Positions 15,000-23,200 of a stretch of 26,988 nucleotides of DNA are shown here, one piece after another. Under the pieces are notes generated by a model that was given only the letters and a program-made list of their open reading frames with translations, made no database searches and was not told the origin of the DNA. The DNA lies in contig DGVM01000007.1 in the NCBI GenBank assembly GCA_002395925.1, positions 1 to 26,988 on the forward strand. Reading direction: 5' to 3'. The translations under genes were made by a program, and so were the position numbers. Source of the DNA: Bacteroidales bacterium UBA4284. GTDB taxonomy: Bacteria > Bacteroidota > Bacteroidia > Bacteroidales > UBA932. Each line of letters opens with the position of its first letter. Positions within the stretch are counted from its first letter, which is position 1.

Positions 15000-16426
15000 T
15001 GGACGAGAATTCCCTGCATTCCGGTTTTCTTCGGCTGCTCGGCATGGAACCCACGGGCTGCCAGGATGCCATGTTTCGCGGCCTGGCGCATTTCCTCACT
15101 GCCGACGACGGCGACATTTTCGTAGTCAACGGTTACGCCGGCACCGGCAAAACTACGGCCATGGCTGCCGTAATCGCTTATCTTAAGCGCTTGGGAATCA
15201 ACTCGGTACTGCTTGCGCCTACGGGGCGCGCTGCGAAGGTGCTCTCCGGCATGGCAGGATTTCCCGCATCTACCATTCACAAGCATATCTATCGTCAGAA
15301 ATCTGTCGGCGCCGACGGCTACGGCAGCTTCTCGCTGGCCCCCAACAAATCCAAGCACACGCTGTTCGTTGTCGATGAGGTATCGCTGATAGGGATTGAC
15401 GCAGGCGGACAGCAAAACCCTTCCGTCTTCGGGAGCGGCAACCTGCTGGAAGACCTTGTGACTTTCGTGCGTTCGGGTAACGACTGCCGCCTTGTGCTGA
15501 TGGGCGATGACGCACAGCTGCCTCCGGTGGGCCTCGATGCGTCGCCGGCCCTTACCCGCGAGTTCATGGACGGCTTTGGCGGGGTGCAGTACGCCACTCT
15601 TTCGACCGTCGTTCGGCAGGCTGCCCAATCGGGCATACTGAGCAACGCGACGGCCCTCCGCAAACGCATTGCCGAAACCGGTCCCGACGAGGCAAGCGAA
15701 GATGCCGTGCTCGACGTACGCGGGCGTGACGATATAGTCCGCATCGGCGGGGGAGAGCTGCTGGAGGCGATTTCCGATGCATACGACCGATATTCCTACG
15801 ATTCGACGGTTGTCCTGACCCGCTCGAACAAGCGGGCCATACGCTACAATCTCGGCATACGGGCCAAGGTCCTCTACAAGGAAGAAGAACTTGCCCGCGG
15901 CGACAAGTTCATGATAGTTAAGAACTGCTACCAGTTTGTGGAAGACGTGGAGCAGCTGGATTACATAGCCAACGGCGATGTGGCGGTGCTGCAGAAAATC
16001 TGGAACTTCGAAGATAGATACGGCCTGCGTTTTGCCGACGCCCTGCTGGAGTTTCCCGACTACGGCTGCGAGCTTCAGGCAAAAGTTTGCCTGGATACTC
16101 TCACAAGCGAGTCGGCCTCGCTCACTTACGAGCAGCAGAATGCCCTGTATGCAGGCGTGAGCGCCGATTATGCCGACCGCGGATCCAAAAAACGCATCTG
16201 GGAGGCCGTACGCGAAGACCCGTACTTCAATGCACTCCAGCTCAAATATGCCGACGCCATAACCTGTCACAAGGCGCAGGGCGGACAGTGGGACTGCGTT
16301 TTCATCGACAATCCTTTCTGGCAGCCGTTCCAGACGGCCGAGGACCTCAAGTGGCTCTACACCGCGCTCACGAGGGCCGTCCACAAGGTGTATCTGGTCA
16401 ATTTCCCCGACTCCTTGTTCCTATGA
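14999..16426 (+). CDS. RecD-like superfamily 1 DNA helicase
   Basis: A 475-residue ATP-dependent helicase of the RecD/Dda-like group. Motif I is GYAGTGKT (45-52, Lys51), motif Ia APTGRAAKVL (73-82), motif II VVDEVSLI (124-131, Asp126-Glu127), motif III GDDAQLPPV (169-177), motif IV VVRQ (204-207). The C-terminal UvrD_C_2-type end has TCHKAQGGQWDCVFID and LYTALTRA (motifs V-VI). It lacks the long N-terminal domain of RecD2 and any nuclease domain, so it is the short Bacteroidota form. ATG 14999 overlaps the trkH stop; an upstream in-frame ATG at 14777 codes only for trkH out of frame. It ends in ATGA shared with the methyltransferase gene. Its exact DNA-repair role is not evident. Confidence 0.9.
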   Translation: MDENSLHSGFLRLLGMEPTGCQDAMFRGLAHFLTADDGDIFVVNGYAGTGKTTAMAAVIAYLKRLGINSVLLAPTGRAAKVLSGMAGFPASTIHKHIYRQKSVGADGYGSFSLAPNKSKHTLFVVDEVSLIGIDAGGQQNPSVFGSGNLLEDLVTFVRSGNDCRLVLMGDDAQLPPVGLDASPALTREFMDGFGGVQYATLSTVVRQAAQSGILSNATALRKRIAETGPDEASEDAVLDVRGRDDIVRIGGGELLEAISDAYDRYSYDSTVVLTRSNKRAIRYNLGIRAKVLYKEEELARGDKFMIVKNCYQFVEDVEQLDYIANGDVAVLQKIWNFEDRYGLRFADALLEFPDYGCELQAKVCLDTLTSESASLTYEQQNALYAGVSADYADRGSKKRIWEAVREDPYFNALQLKYADAITCHKAQGGQWDCVFIDNPFWQPFQTAEDLKWLYTALTRAVHKVYLVNFPDSLFL

Positions 16427-17508
16427 AAGGGAGCTTCGCCGACATACTCAAGGGACTCGAAGAATCGGGACGCTGCAAGCTCGACGCCAAGGTGCCATCG
16501 TGGCGCGGCGCCGATATACGCGTTCCCGGCTCCATAAACTTCCAGCAGTCTTCGAGCGAGGCGACTGCGGCCGTCAAGGCATCCTTCATCCCGGAGGGCG
16601 CAAGGGTGGCGGATCTCACCGGAGGTCTGGGTGTGGACAGTTGGGCTTTCAGCAAAAGGGCCTCCCGTCTGCTGTATAACGAAAGGGACGCCGTGCTGCT
16701 TGATGCCGTGCGGCACAATTTCGCCGTCCTGGGTTTGTCGAATGTCGTTTTTAGCGGCTTCGACATAGTTCCCGGAGCTGCCGCCTGGGCTGATGCGTTG
16801 CGTGAATTCGCCCCCGACGTCATCTACCTCGATCCGGCGCGGCGCGACGAAGCGGGCCGCAAGCTGTTCCTTCCCGAGGAATGCAGTCCTGATGCCGTGG
16901 CGCTCATGCCGCAGCTGCTTGAATTGGCAAAGCTTCAGGTGATGGTCAAATTCTCTCCCATGGCCGACATGACGATGCTCCGGCGTCGCTTTGGCGACTG
17001 CCTGGAACGCATAGCCGTGCTGGGCTCGGAAGGGGAGTGCAAGGAACTGCTCTGCATCTGCCGGGCCGGGGCCGTTTGGGAGGGGGTATCCCTGTGGGAA
17101 GACGGACTGCGCTACGACCCTTCGCAGCCTGCAGCCGCCGGCTCACTTTTGTTCGTGCCTTCTGCCGCAATGGTAAAATCGGGCCTGGATGCGCCTCAGG
17201 GCGCGATTGTGCTCGATGGCCGTACCGGATACTGCCGCTGCGGATGGACTGAGGGCCTGAGCCGTTTCGGGAAGTTCTATACCATACTCGAAGACCTTCC
17301 GCTTGCGTCTTCGGTATTCAAAGGCCTTGGGGCCAAATACCCGCAGGCCGAAATCACCGCCAGGCAGGTCCCGCTGACTTCTGAGCAGCTTAGGAAAAAG
17401 ACAAGGACGAAGCCCGGAGGCCCCGTCCATATCTTTGCCTGCCCCGTGGAAGGGGAGAGGCGCATATTAGTCTGCCAGAAGGTGACGGCTCCAGAACAGC
17501 CTGTCTGA
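16423..17508 (+). CDS. Class I SAM-dependent methyltransferase with THUMP-like C-terminus
   Basis: A 361-residue protein of a Bacteroidota family related to Porphyromonas PG_1098 (recalled, not searched). An N-terminal segment with INFQQSSSEATA (38-49) leads into a Rossmann methyltransferase domain with motif I VADLTGGLGVD (62-72) and the catalytic-region motif YLDPAR (135-140), typical of base N-methylation in the RsmD/DPPY-like manner, though here the motif is DPAR. The C-terminal 120 residues (FVPSAAMVKSGL onward to KKTRTKPGG) fit the THUMP-like domain, suggesting an RNA substrate; the target is unknown. It starts within the helicase stop (ATGA). Its final 42 bases overlap the 3' end of the convergent peptidase gene. 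Confidence 0.87.
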   Translation: MKGSFADILKGLEESGRCKLDAKVPSWRGADIRVPGSINFQQSSSEATAAVKASFIPEGARVADLTGGLGVDSWAFSKRASRLLYNERDAVLLDAVRHNFAVLGLSNVVFSGFDIVPGAAAWADALREFAPDVIYLDPARRDEAGRKLFLPEECSPDAVALMPQLLELAKLQVMVKFSPMADMTMLRRRFGDCLERIAVLGSEGECKELLCICRAGAVWEGVSLWEDGLRYDPSQPAAAGSLLFVPSAAMVKSGLDAPQGAIVLDGRTGYCRCGWTEGLSRFGKFYTILEDLPLASSVFKGLGAKYPQAEITARQVPLTSEQLRKKTRTKPGGPVHIFACPVEGERRILVCQKVTAPEQPV

Positions 17509-19293
17509 GGCCTTGTCGTGCTCGTGCTGCTTGCCGCGGTACCCGTGCATGCCGTCGGGATAAATCATCAGATCGAACTGGATGCCCGCTTTCTGCAGGG
17601 CGTCAATAAGCTGCAAGGTGTTTTGGAAGTGGACGTTGTCGTCGCCGGTGCCATGGGTGAGCTTGAGTGCGGGCGTGCCTTTGTGCAGGCCGCCTGACTG
17701 CCGCAGGGCGCAGTCTTCGACCCAGCTCAGGACGCTTGCCTCTTTGTAACCTTCGGGGTTGGCCTGAGGCGTATCCATGTAACGCTCCGTATAGTGGGAA
17801 TCGTAAAGGGTCCAGTCGTAAACTCCGCCGCCGGCGACGCCGCAGCAGAAATACTCGGGGTAACGCAGTACCAGCATGGCTGTGGTGGTGCCTCCGAACG
17901 AGAATCCTTCTACGCCGATGCGGCTCCCGTCAACATAGGGAAGGCTCTGGAGCCAGCGGGCCCAGGCGATGTAGTCCTGCAGTTCGATTACCGTCATGCG
18001 GCGGAAAGCCTGGTCCATGCCCTTGCGCCCGTTTTCTCCTGAGGAGCGGGGATCGACGACGATGTAGATGATTCCGTTTTCCCAGCACCAGAGGTCCTGT
18101 GAGTCGCGGCTCTTCCAGAAGTCGCGTACGTACGGGGTGCCTGGGCCTCCGTACAGTTGCATGACGACAGGATACTTGAGCGAGGGGTCGAAGTCCTTGG
18201 GCACCGACATGAGTCCGTACAGATCGAAACCGTCGTTGGAAATGGTTACGAGTTCGGGGCGGGGAGCTTCATCGTCGCTTTCGGCCGTCTGCTGGAATTT
18301 GCAGGCTTTCCTGGCGTTGCCGCTCAGTTCGACCCAGGGCGTGCGGACATTGGACGCCATGGCTTTGAAAGTCTTGAAATCGTCGCTGACAGAGGCGCTT
18401 GCGACGTTGAGGGCGGGATTGGTAAGGGCGATGATACGTCCTTTGCGGTCGAGCTTGTAAAGTGTGGAATGTATCCTGGAATCCCGTTTGGCAAGGAACC
18501 AGACGTCACCCTTGCGGGGGTCTGCCTTGATTAGGCGTATATCCCAGTTCTGTCCGTCCGACAGGCGAGCAAGGGAGCCGTCATAGCCCAGGAAATATAT
18601 CTGCTCCCAGCCGGTTTCGAAGTTGCGGGCCATGTACAGTCCCTTGTCGGTGAACAGCATGCCTTCTATCCATGTGACCCAGGTGGGATACTCTTCTTTG
18701 TAAACGCTGCGGGGGGAACCGTCGGAGGCATTTACGGCGAATACCTCAAGTAGGTTCTGCCTGCGGGGCATGCGGCTTACGAAGAGCTCCTGCGAACCGG
18801 GGCCCCAGAAGGGAGTCCCGAAATACTGTTCGGAGTCTTCGCTGAACGACGCCCAGGTGATGCCGCCGCTGTCGAGGTCGGCGATGCCTATGCGTACGCC
18901 GGGATTCTGCTCACCGGCCTTGGGATAGCGGGTAAGGTTGAGCGAACCGTCCTGGCCGAAGGGGGAGTAGATGGGAAAAACCGGCACTTCGGTATTGTCG
19001 AAGCGGTAGAAAGCCAGCTTGCGGGAATCGGGACTCCACCAGAAAGCGCGGTACTGCGAAGAGCGCCCGAAGATTTCTTCGTAATAGACCCAGGAGGCGT
19101 ATCCGTTGAGGATGGAAGGGGAGCCGTCGGATGTTATGCGATGCTCTTTACCGGAGAGTAAATCCCTTATCCATAGGTCGTTGTCACGTGTGAAGGCGAC
19201 TTTCGCCGAATCGGGCGAAAAAGTGGTGTTGACGTCCTGAGCCCTGACGCTGAGGGCGGACAGAATCAAAAAAAGTATTGCAAGGCGTTTCAT
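17467..19293 (-). CDS. DPP-IV-like S9 family serine peptidase, shortened propeller
   Basis: Exported prolyl dipeptidyl-peptidase homolog of 608 residues; the signal peptide MKRLAILFLILSALSVRA is followed by QDV. The catalytic triad is Ser465 in GFSFGG, Asp551 in GTGDDNVHF and His583 in DGMHG, with spacings identical to human DPP4 (Ser630, Asp708, His740). Oxyanion Tyr381 in LYGGP, substrate-pocket Tyr497 and Tyr501 in YDSHYTERY, and the Glu72-Glu73 pair in YYEEIFG that anchors the substrate N-terminus are present. Bacteroidales DPP-IV proteins are usually about 720 residues; here the mature chain begins at what is normally residue 130 or so. The upstream frame is closed by TAA at 19344-19342, with no other ATG, so a longer form is not coded. 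It likely frees Xaa-Pro dipeptides in the periplasm. Confidence 0.9.
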   Translation of the reverse strand: MKRLAILFLILSALSVRAQDVNTTFSPDSAKVAFTRDNDLWIRDLLSGKEHRITSDGSPSILNGYASWVYYEEIFGRSSQYRAFWWSPDSRKLAFYRFDNTEVPVFPIYSPFGQDGSLNLTRYPKAGEQNPGVRIGIADLDSGGITWASFSEDSEQYFGTPFWGPGSQELFVSRMPRRQNLLEVFAVNASDGSPRSVYKEEYPTWVTWIEGMLFTDKGLYMARNFETGWEQIYFLGYDGSLARLSDGQNWDIRLIKADPRKGDVWFLAKRDSRIHSTLYKLDRKGRIIALTNPALNVASASVSDDFKTFKAMASNVRTPWVELSGNARKACKFQQTAESDDEAPRPELVTISNDGFDLYGLMSVPKDFDPSLKYPVVMQLYGGPGTPYVRDFWKSRDSQDLWCWENGIIYIVVDPRSSGENGRKGMDQAFRRMTVIELQDYIAWARWLQSLPYVDGSRIGVEGFSFGGTTTAMLVLRYPEYFCCGVAGGGVYDWTLYDSHYTERYMDTPQANPEGYKEASVLSWVEDCALRQSGGLHKGTPALKLTHGTGDDNVHFQNTLQLIDALQKAGIQFDLMIYPDGMHGYRGKQHEHDKASDRLFWSRHLLAD

Positions 19294-19298
19294 CGAGG

Positions 19299-19306
19299 CA
19301 AAAATA
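19299..19306 (-). promoter_or_regulatory. Promoter (-7 box) of the DPP-IV-like gene
   Basis: The minus strand reads TATTTTTG, an exact TAnnTTTG match. Only five bases separate its end from the ATG at 19293, so transcription should start at or next to the start codon (leaderless or nearly so). No convincing -33 TTTG is seen. Confidence 0.55.
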
Positions 19307-19329
19307 GTTAAAAACCCGCGAAAAATGCC

Positions 19330-19337
19330 TATATTTG
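19330..19337 (+). promoter_or_regulatory. Promoter (-7 box) of the ABC-transporter run
   Basis: TATATTTG matches TAnnTTTG exactly. The predicted transcription start near 19342 leaves a leader of about 19 AT-rich bases before ATG 19361. A weak GTTA lies at 19307-19310, about the -33 distance. This is the only clear promoter for the plus-strand run that reaches the right edge. Confidence 0.6.
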
Positions 19338-19360
19338 AAGATTAAAACACAAATTGCACA

Positions 19361-20215
19361 ATGTCGATAATCGAAAGCAAAGAAGTCTGCAAAAGCTTCG
19401 GTGAAAAAGTGGCCCTCGACCACGTGAGCATCGAAGTCCCGCAGGGACAGATTTTTGGATTGCTGGGCCCCAACGGAGCAGGCAAGACCACCCTTATCAG
19501 AATCATAAACCGCATCACCATCCCGGAGTCAGGCGAGGTGCTGTTCAACGGCAGCCCCATAACCCAGCGGGACGTGGAAAAGATAGGATATATGCCCGAG
19601 GAACGCGGCCTTTACCGCAAAATGAAGGTCGGAGACCAAGCCATGTACCTCGCCCGTCTCAAGGGCATGAGCGCGGCGGACGCCCGTGCCGCCCTCAAAG
19701 ACTGGTTTGTGCGTTTCGGCATCCAGGACTGGTGGGACAAGAAGGTGGAGGAACTCTCAAAGGGCATGGCCCAGAAGCTCCAGTTCATTACCACCGTCGT
19801 CCACCGTCCCTCCCTCATGATTCTCGACGAGCCTTTCTCGGGATTCGACCCCGTCAACGCCGAGATCATCCGTAAGGAAATCCTCCGCCTCAAGGAGGAA
19901 GGCGCGACCATCATCCTGTCCACCCACAATATGGAATCCGTCGAGGAGCTTTGCGACAACATAGCCCTCATCAACAAATCCCGCCTGGTAATCACCGGCG
20001 GAGTCGATCATATACGCCGCGAGTACGGCAACAACAACGTCGAGCTGGTTTACACCGACGCCGACGGCCGTCACACGGAGGTCCTGCCACGGGAGACCGA
20101 CGGCACTTCCACCCTCCAGGCATATCTCGCCAAAGGCGTCACCATCAATTCCTACAAGGAGCTCATGCCCCGCATGAACGACATTTTCATCAAATTAGTC
20201 ACCGAGAAGCAATGA
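19361..20215 (+). CDS. ABC transporter ATP-binding protein (NatA-like)
   Basis: Cytoplasmic ATPase of an ABC-2 type exporter, working with the permease coded next. The 284 residues contain Walker A GPNGAGKT (36-43), the NatA-type Q-loop region GYMPEERGLY (76-85), the signature variant LSKGM (132-136) in place of LSGGQ, Walker B LMILDEP (152-158, Glu157) and the switch histidine His189 in STHNM. A C-terminal extension of about 80 residues follows the core, as in NatA/YhaQ-type proteins. The substrate is unknown; NatAB pairs have been tied to sodium or antimicrobial-compound export in other bacteria. Its stop overlaps the permease start (ATGA at 20212). Confidence 0.93.
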   Translation: MSIIESKEVCKSFGEKVALDHVSIEVPQGQIFGLLGPNGAGKTTLIRIINRITIPESGEVLFNGSPITQRDVEKIGYMPEERGLYRKMKVGDQAMYLARLKGMSAADARAALKDWFVRFGIQDWWDKKVEELSKGMAQKLQFITTVVHRPSLMILDEPFSGFDPVNAEIIRKEILRLKEEGATIILSTHNMESVEELCDNIALINKSRLVITGGVDHIRREYGNNNVELVYTDADGRHTEVLPRETDGTSTLQAYLAKGVTINSYKELMPRMNDIFIKLVTEKQ

Positions 20216-21567
20216 ATCTGCATACCACCGGAATCATCATCAGCAGGGAATACCTCAACAAGGTAAAGAAGAAGAGTTTCCTCATCACCACCTTCGTCGT
20301 TCCCATCCTGTTCGCAGCAATGTGCATGCTGCCCTCACTCATCATGCTCGGCACCAAGGAGAGTTCCAAGAGCATCGCCGTGCTCGACCGCTCCGGCATT
20401 GTGGCTCCCTCGCTCGAAAGCGGCGAGTCCGCCCAGTACACCATACTCACGGAGGGCGATCCCGAGCAGATAAAGACCTCCCTGGCATCCCTCGGCTACG
20501 ACGCACTCCTGGTCGTCAGCGAGCTCGACGCCGAGCAGCGCACCGTAAATGCCGACATCTATTCCGTCAAGCCCCTTGGAGTGGACCTCAGCGAAAACCT
20601 CAATTCCAGGATAGACGACGCCGTGGAGAACTGGCGCATCGAGCAGACCGGAGTTGACAACCTGCGCGAGCTCATGCACGACGTCAAGGCTCACGTCAAG
20701 CTCAAGTCCTATACCGTCGATGAAGAAGGCAAGGAGCAGATATCCGAATCCGGCGTCTATATGGCCGTATCTATGATACTGGGCATGATAATCTACATGT
20801 TCATCACCCTCTTCGGAGGCATGGTGATGTCTTCCGTCATAGAAGAAAAGGCCAGCCGCGTAGTTGAGGTCCTGGTGAGCTCCGTAAAGGCTACCGAGCT
20901 GATGTTCGGCAAGATAATAGGCGTCGCCCTGGTCGCCCTCACCCAGTTCCTGCTGTGGATAGTGCTCACGGCCGCAATTGTAGGAATTGTCGGAGCGATA
21001 GCCGGCCCCGGCCTGCTGGGAGGCTCCGATCCCACCGAGCTCGTGAGCAGCATGAGCGGCGTAGGCACTGAGCAGATAGAGGCCGCCACCGCAGCGGTAT
21101 CCGAGTCCGACGGTCTCTCCGTCATTCTCTCCACCGTACGCAACCTGCCCTTCGGCACCATCATCGTATGCTTCATCCTCTTCTTCGTATTCGGCTACCT
21201 GCTGTACGCCTCCATGTTCGCGGCAATCGGTTCCGCAGTCGAGAACGAAGGCGATTCCACCCAGCTCCAGTTGCCTCTTACCATCCCTCTGCTGCTTGGT
21301 TTCTTCATAGCCATCTATGCATTCAAGGCTCCCGACAGCGCAATAGTATTCTGGGGATCGATGATTCCTTTCACCTCTCCCATCGTAATGCTTGCGAGGC
21401 TTCCTTTCGGCGTGCCGTTCTGGGAAATCGCCGTTTCGGTTCTCGCCCTCGTGGCGACAGCAGTGGCCTGCGCCTGGGCGTCTGCCAAGGTTTACAAGGT
21501 CGGCATACTGATGTTCGGCAAGAAATCCACCTGGAAAGACCTTTGGAACTGGTTCAAACAGAAATAA
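20212..21567 (+). CDS. ABC-2 type transporter permease (NatB-like)
   Basis: Membrane partner of the preceding ATPase. The 451 residues show one N-terminal TM (about 22-45), a large soluble loop of about 150 residues containing LDRSGI and the YSVKPLGVDLSEN region, and then five or so closely spaced TMs from about residue 185 on. The segment VIEEKASRVVEVLVSSVKATELMFGK between the second and third TM is the hallmark of the NatB/YhaP (ABC2_membrane_3) family. ATG 20212 overlaps the ATPase stop; the frame is open further upstream but only as the out-of-frame ATPase sequence. The next gene begins 16 bases after the stop. Confidence 0.92.
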   Translation: MNLHTTGIIISREYLNKVKKKSFLITTFVVPILFAAMCMLPSLIMLGTKESSKSIAVLDRSGIVAPSLESGESAQYTILTEGDPEQIKTSLASLGYDALLVVSELDAEQRTVNADIYSVKPLGVDLSENLNSRIDDAVENWRIEQTGVDNLRELMHDVKAHVKLKSYTVDEEGKEQISESGVYMAVSMILGMIIYMFITLFGGMVMSSVIEEKASRVVEVLVSSVKATELMFGKIIGVALVALTQFLLWIVLTAAIVGIVGAIAGPGLLGGSDPTELVSSMSGVGTEQIEAATAAVSESDGLSVILSTVRNLPFGTIIVCFILFFVFGYLLYASMFAAIGSAVENEGDSTQLQLPLTIPLLLGFFIAIYAFKAPDSAIVFWGSMIPFTSPIVMLARLPFGVPFWEIAVSVLALVATAVACAWASAKVYKVGILMFGKKSTWKDLWNWFKQK

Positions 21568-21583
21568 AACGAAGAACGCATCT

Positions 21584-22411
21584 ATGAACAGACAATTCCT
21601 CGTGCTCACCGCTGCTCTGTGCATTCTGGCCGGCTGCAAGCAGGGCTTCACCTGGCAGAAGTATGCGATGGACGGCCATCGTACAGGCGTAAGCGCCCCG
21701 TCTGCCGACAACGTTCCCCAGGCCCTCGGTACAATCGAAGCCGACGGCAGTTACGTTTCTCCGTCCGGCAAAGTGTTCAAGGACGGAGCCACTCCGGCCG
21801 TCGCTGCGGCCCTTATAGGCGCGCAGCCTGCAATGGCCCGCGTCAAGGAAGTGGTTGCATTCTCCACCCGCTTCATGAAGAAAGCCGCCCCCGAGTCGGA
21901 ACTCAGCAACTTCGTGGTCGATCTGCTCCGCGAGCAGACGGAACGTCTCACCGGCATGCATACCGAGGTGGCGGTGGCCAACTTCGGCGGCATCAGGGTC
22001 GATATGCCAGAGGGAGACGTGCTGCTTGACGACATCCGCTCCATGTTCCCGTTCAACAACAAGGTCGTGTGGGTGGAGCTTAACGGAGAGGCGCTTCTGA
22101 GGCTTATGAACGAAATCGCAGAATTCGGCCCGCAGTGCATCAGCGGCGCCAGGATGGTGATTTCGGGCGGCAAGCTGGAGAGCGTCGAGGTCGGCGGCAA
22201 GCCTATCGACCCCAAGAAGAAATACGGCGTCGGTACGGTTGATTTCCTGCTCGACGGCGGAGACAACCTGCATGTAGGCCAGGGGGCCTCAAAAGTTATC
22301 GATACCGGTGTCATAATCGGCGATGTAGTAGAAAATTACGTACGTTCACTTACCGCCGCGGGCAAGGCCATAGAATACCAGACCGACGGGAGGGTCATAG
22401 TCAAGCAGTGA
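21584..22411 (+). CDS. 5'-nucleotidase C-terminal (substrate-binding) domain lipoprotein
   Basis: A 275-residue lipoprotein (signal MNRQFLVLTAALCILAGC, lipidated Cys18) consisting of only the C-terminal substrate-recognition domain of the UshA-type 5'-nucleotidases. Recognisable family segments are STRFMKKAAPESELSNFVVD (94-113), VANFGGIRVD (131-140, arginine of the nucleoside/phosphate site), FPFNNKVV (155-162) and TVDFLLDGGDNL (218-229, the base-stacking region). The metal-binding half is missing from this protein and is coded by the next gene, whose ATG overlaps this stop (TGATG). Alone it should be catalytically inactive; the pair probably assembles in the periplasm or on the membrane to dephosphorylate nucleotides (inference). 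Confidence 0.9.
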   Translation: MNRQFLVLTAALCILAGCKQGFTWQKYAMDGHRTGVSAPSADNVPQALGTIEADGSYVSPSGKVFKDGATPAVAAALIGAQPAMARVKEVVAFSTRFMKKAAPESELSNFVVDLLREQTERLTGMHTEVAVANFGGIRVDMPEGDVLLDDIRSMFPFNNKVVWVELNGEALLRLMNEIAEFGPQCISGARMVISGGKLESVEVGGKPIDPKKKYGVGTVDFLLDGGDNLHVGQGASKVIDTGVIIGDVVENYVRSLTAAGKAIEYQTDGRVIVKQ

Positions 22412-23199
22412 TGAAAAAGATATTCGCAATCCTGGCGGCAGGCGCCGCCCTGTGTGCATGCGGGCCCCGTCTCGTCATCCTGCACACCAACGATACCCAT
22501 TCCCACTTCGACCCTCTGCGCGACGGCCGCGGCGGCATCATCGAGCGTGCCGCGTTCGTGGATTCCGTACGCAAGGCGGAAGGTGCAGACAAGGTGCTGC
22601 TCCTGCATGCAGGCGACTTCAACCAGGGCAGTTCCTATTATACCGAGCTGCACGGACGCCTGGAGGTTGACATGATAAACGCCATGGGCTACGACGCCGT
22701 AGCTTTGGGCAACCATGAGTTCGATGACGGAATAGAAGACCTTACGTCTCGTGTCAAAGACATTAAGTGCCCTGTCGTATGCGCCAACCTCGACCTTCGG
22801 AGCTTCGAGCTTGGAGAATACGTAAAACCTTATGCTATAGTGAATAAAGGCGGCATGAAGATAGGCATAATAGGCCTCGAGGCCGACATATCGACCTGTG
22901 TCGCCAAAACCATATCTTCCCGAATCCCGCAGCTCGACCCCGTGCGCGAGGCAAACCGCTGGGCAGAGCATCTGCGCAGCAATGAGAAGTGCGACCTGGT
23001 CATCCTGCTGTCGCACCAGGGTTACGAAGAAGACCATGCCAACGCCGCCCTCATCAAGGGTGTCGATCTGGTGGTAGGCGGGCACTCCCACACTTTCGTG
23101 GAAGGCCTCAGCTATGTGGCAGACCCTGCCGGTTACAATACCCCCATCATCACCGACGGCTGCTGGGGACTGGAAATGGGAGAAATCAAATTGTGGTAG
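22411..23199 (+). CDS. 5'-nucleotidase N-terminal metallophosphatase domain lipoprotein
   Basis: A 262-residue lipoprotein (signal ending AALCAC, lipidated Cys17) made of the dinuclear-metal phosphatase domain of the UshA family. All metal ligands and catalytic residues are visible: Asp28 and His30 in HTNDTHSH, Asp69 in HAGDF, Asn101-His102 in GNHEFD, His202 in SHQG, and His225 with His227 in GGHSHTF. It ends right after this domain (MGEIKLW) with no substrate-binding domain, which instead is the separate upstream gene. ATG 22411 is chosen over a GTG one codon earlier because of the TGATG overlap and the better signal start. yicC begins one base after its stop. Confidence 0.92.
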   Translation: MKKIFAILAAGAALCACGPRLVILHTNDTHSHFDPLRDGRGGIIERAAFVDSVRKAEGADKVLLLHAGDFNQGSSYYTELHGRLEVDMINAMGYDAVALGNHEFDDGIEDLTSRVKDIKCPVVCANLDLRSFELGEYVKPYAIVNKGGMKIGIIGLEADISTCVAKTISSRIPQLDPVREANRWAEHLRSNEKCDLVILLSHQGYEEDHANAALIKGVDLVVGGHSHTFVEGLSYVADPAGYNTPIITDGCWGLEMGEIKLW

Positions 23200-23200
23200 A

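Noticed and set aside
14948..16384. 478-codon minus-strand frame opposite the helicase
   Set aside because: Antisense shadow; no domain, no promoter, and the plus-strand gene has complete helicase motifs.
19294..19423. Frameshift or lost 5' part explaining the short DPP-IV
   Set aside because: No frame upstream of 19293 shows propeller-like sequence; that DNA holds a promoter pair and then the ABC gene. A simple frameshift cannot restore the missing part.
20335..21711. 458-codon minus-strand frame opposite the ABC permease
   Set aside because: Antisense shadow of a clear NatB-type permease.
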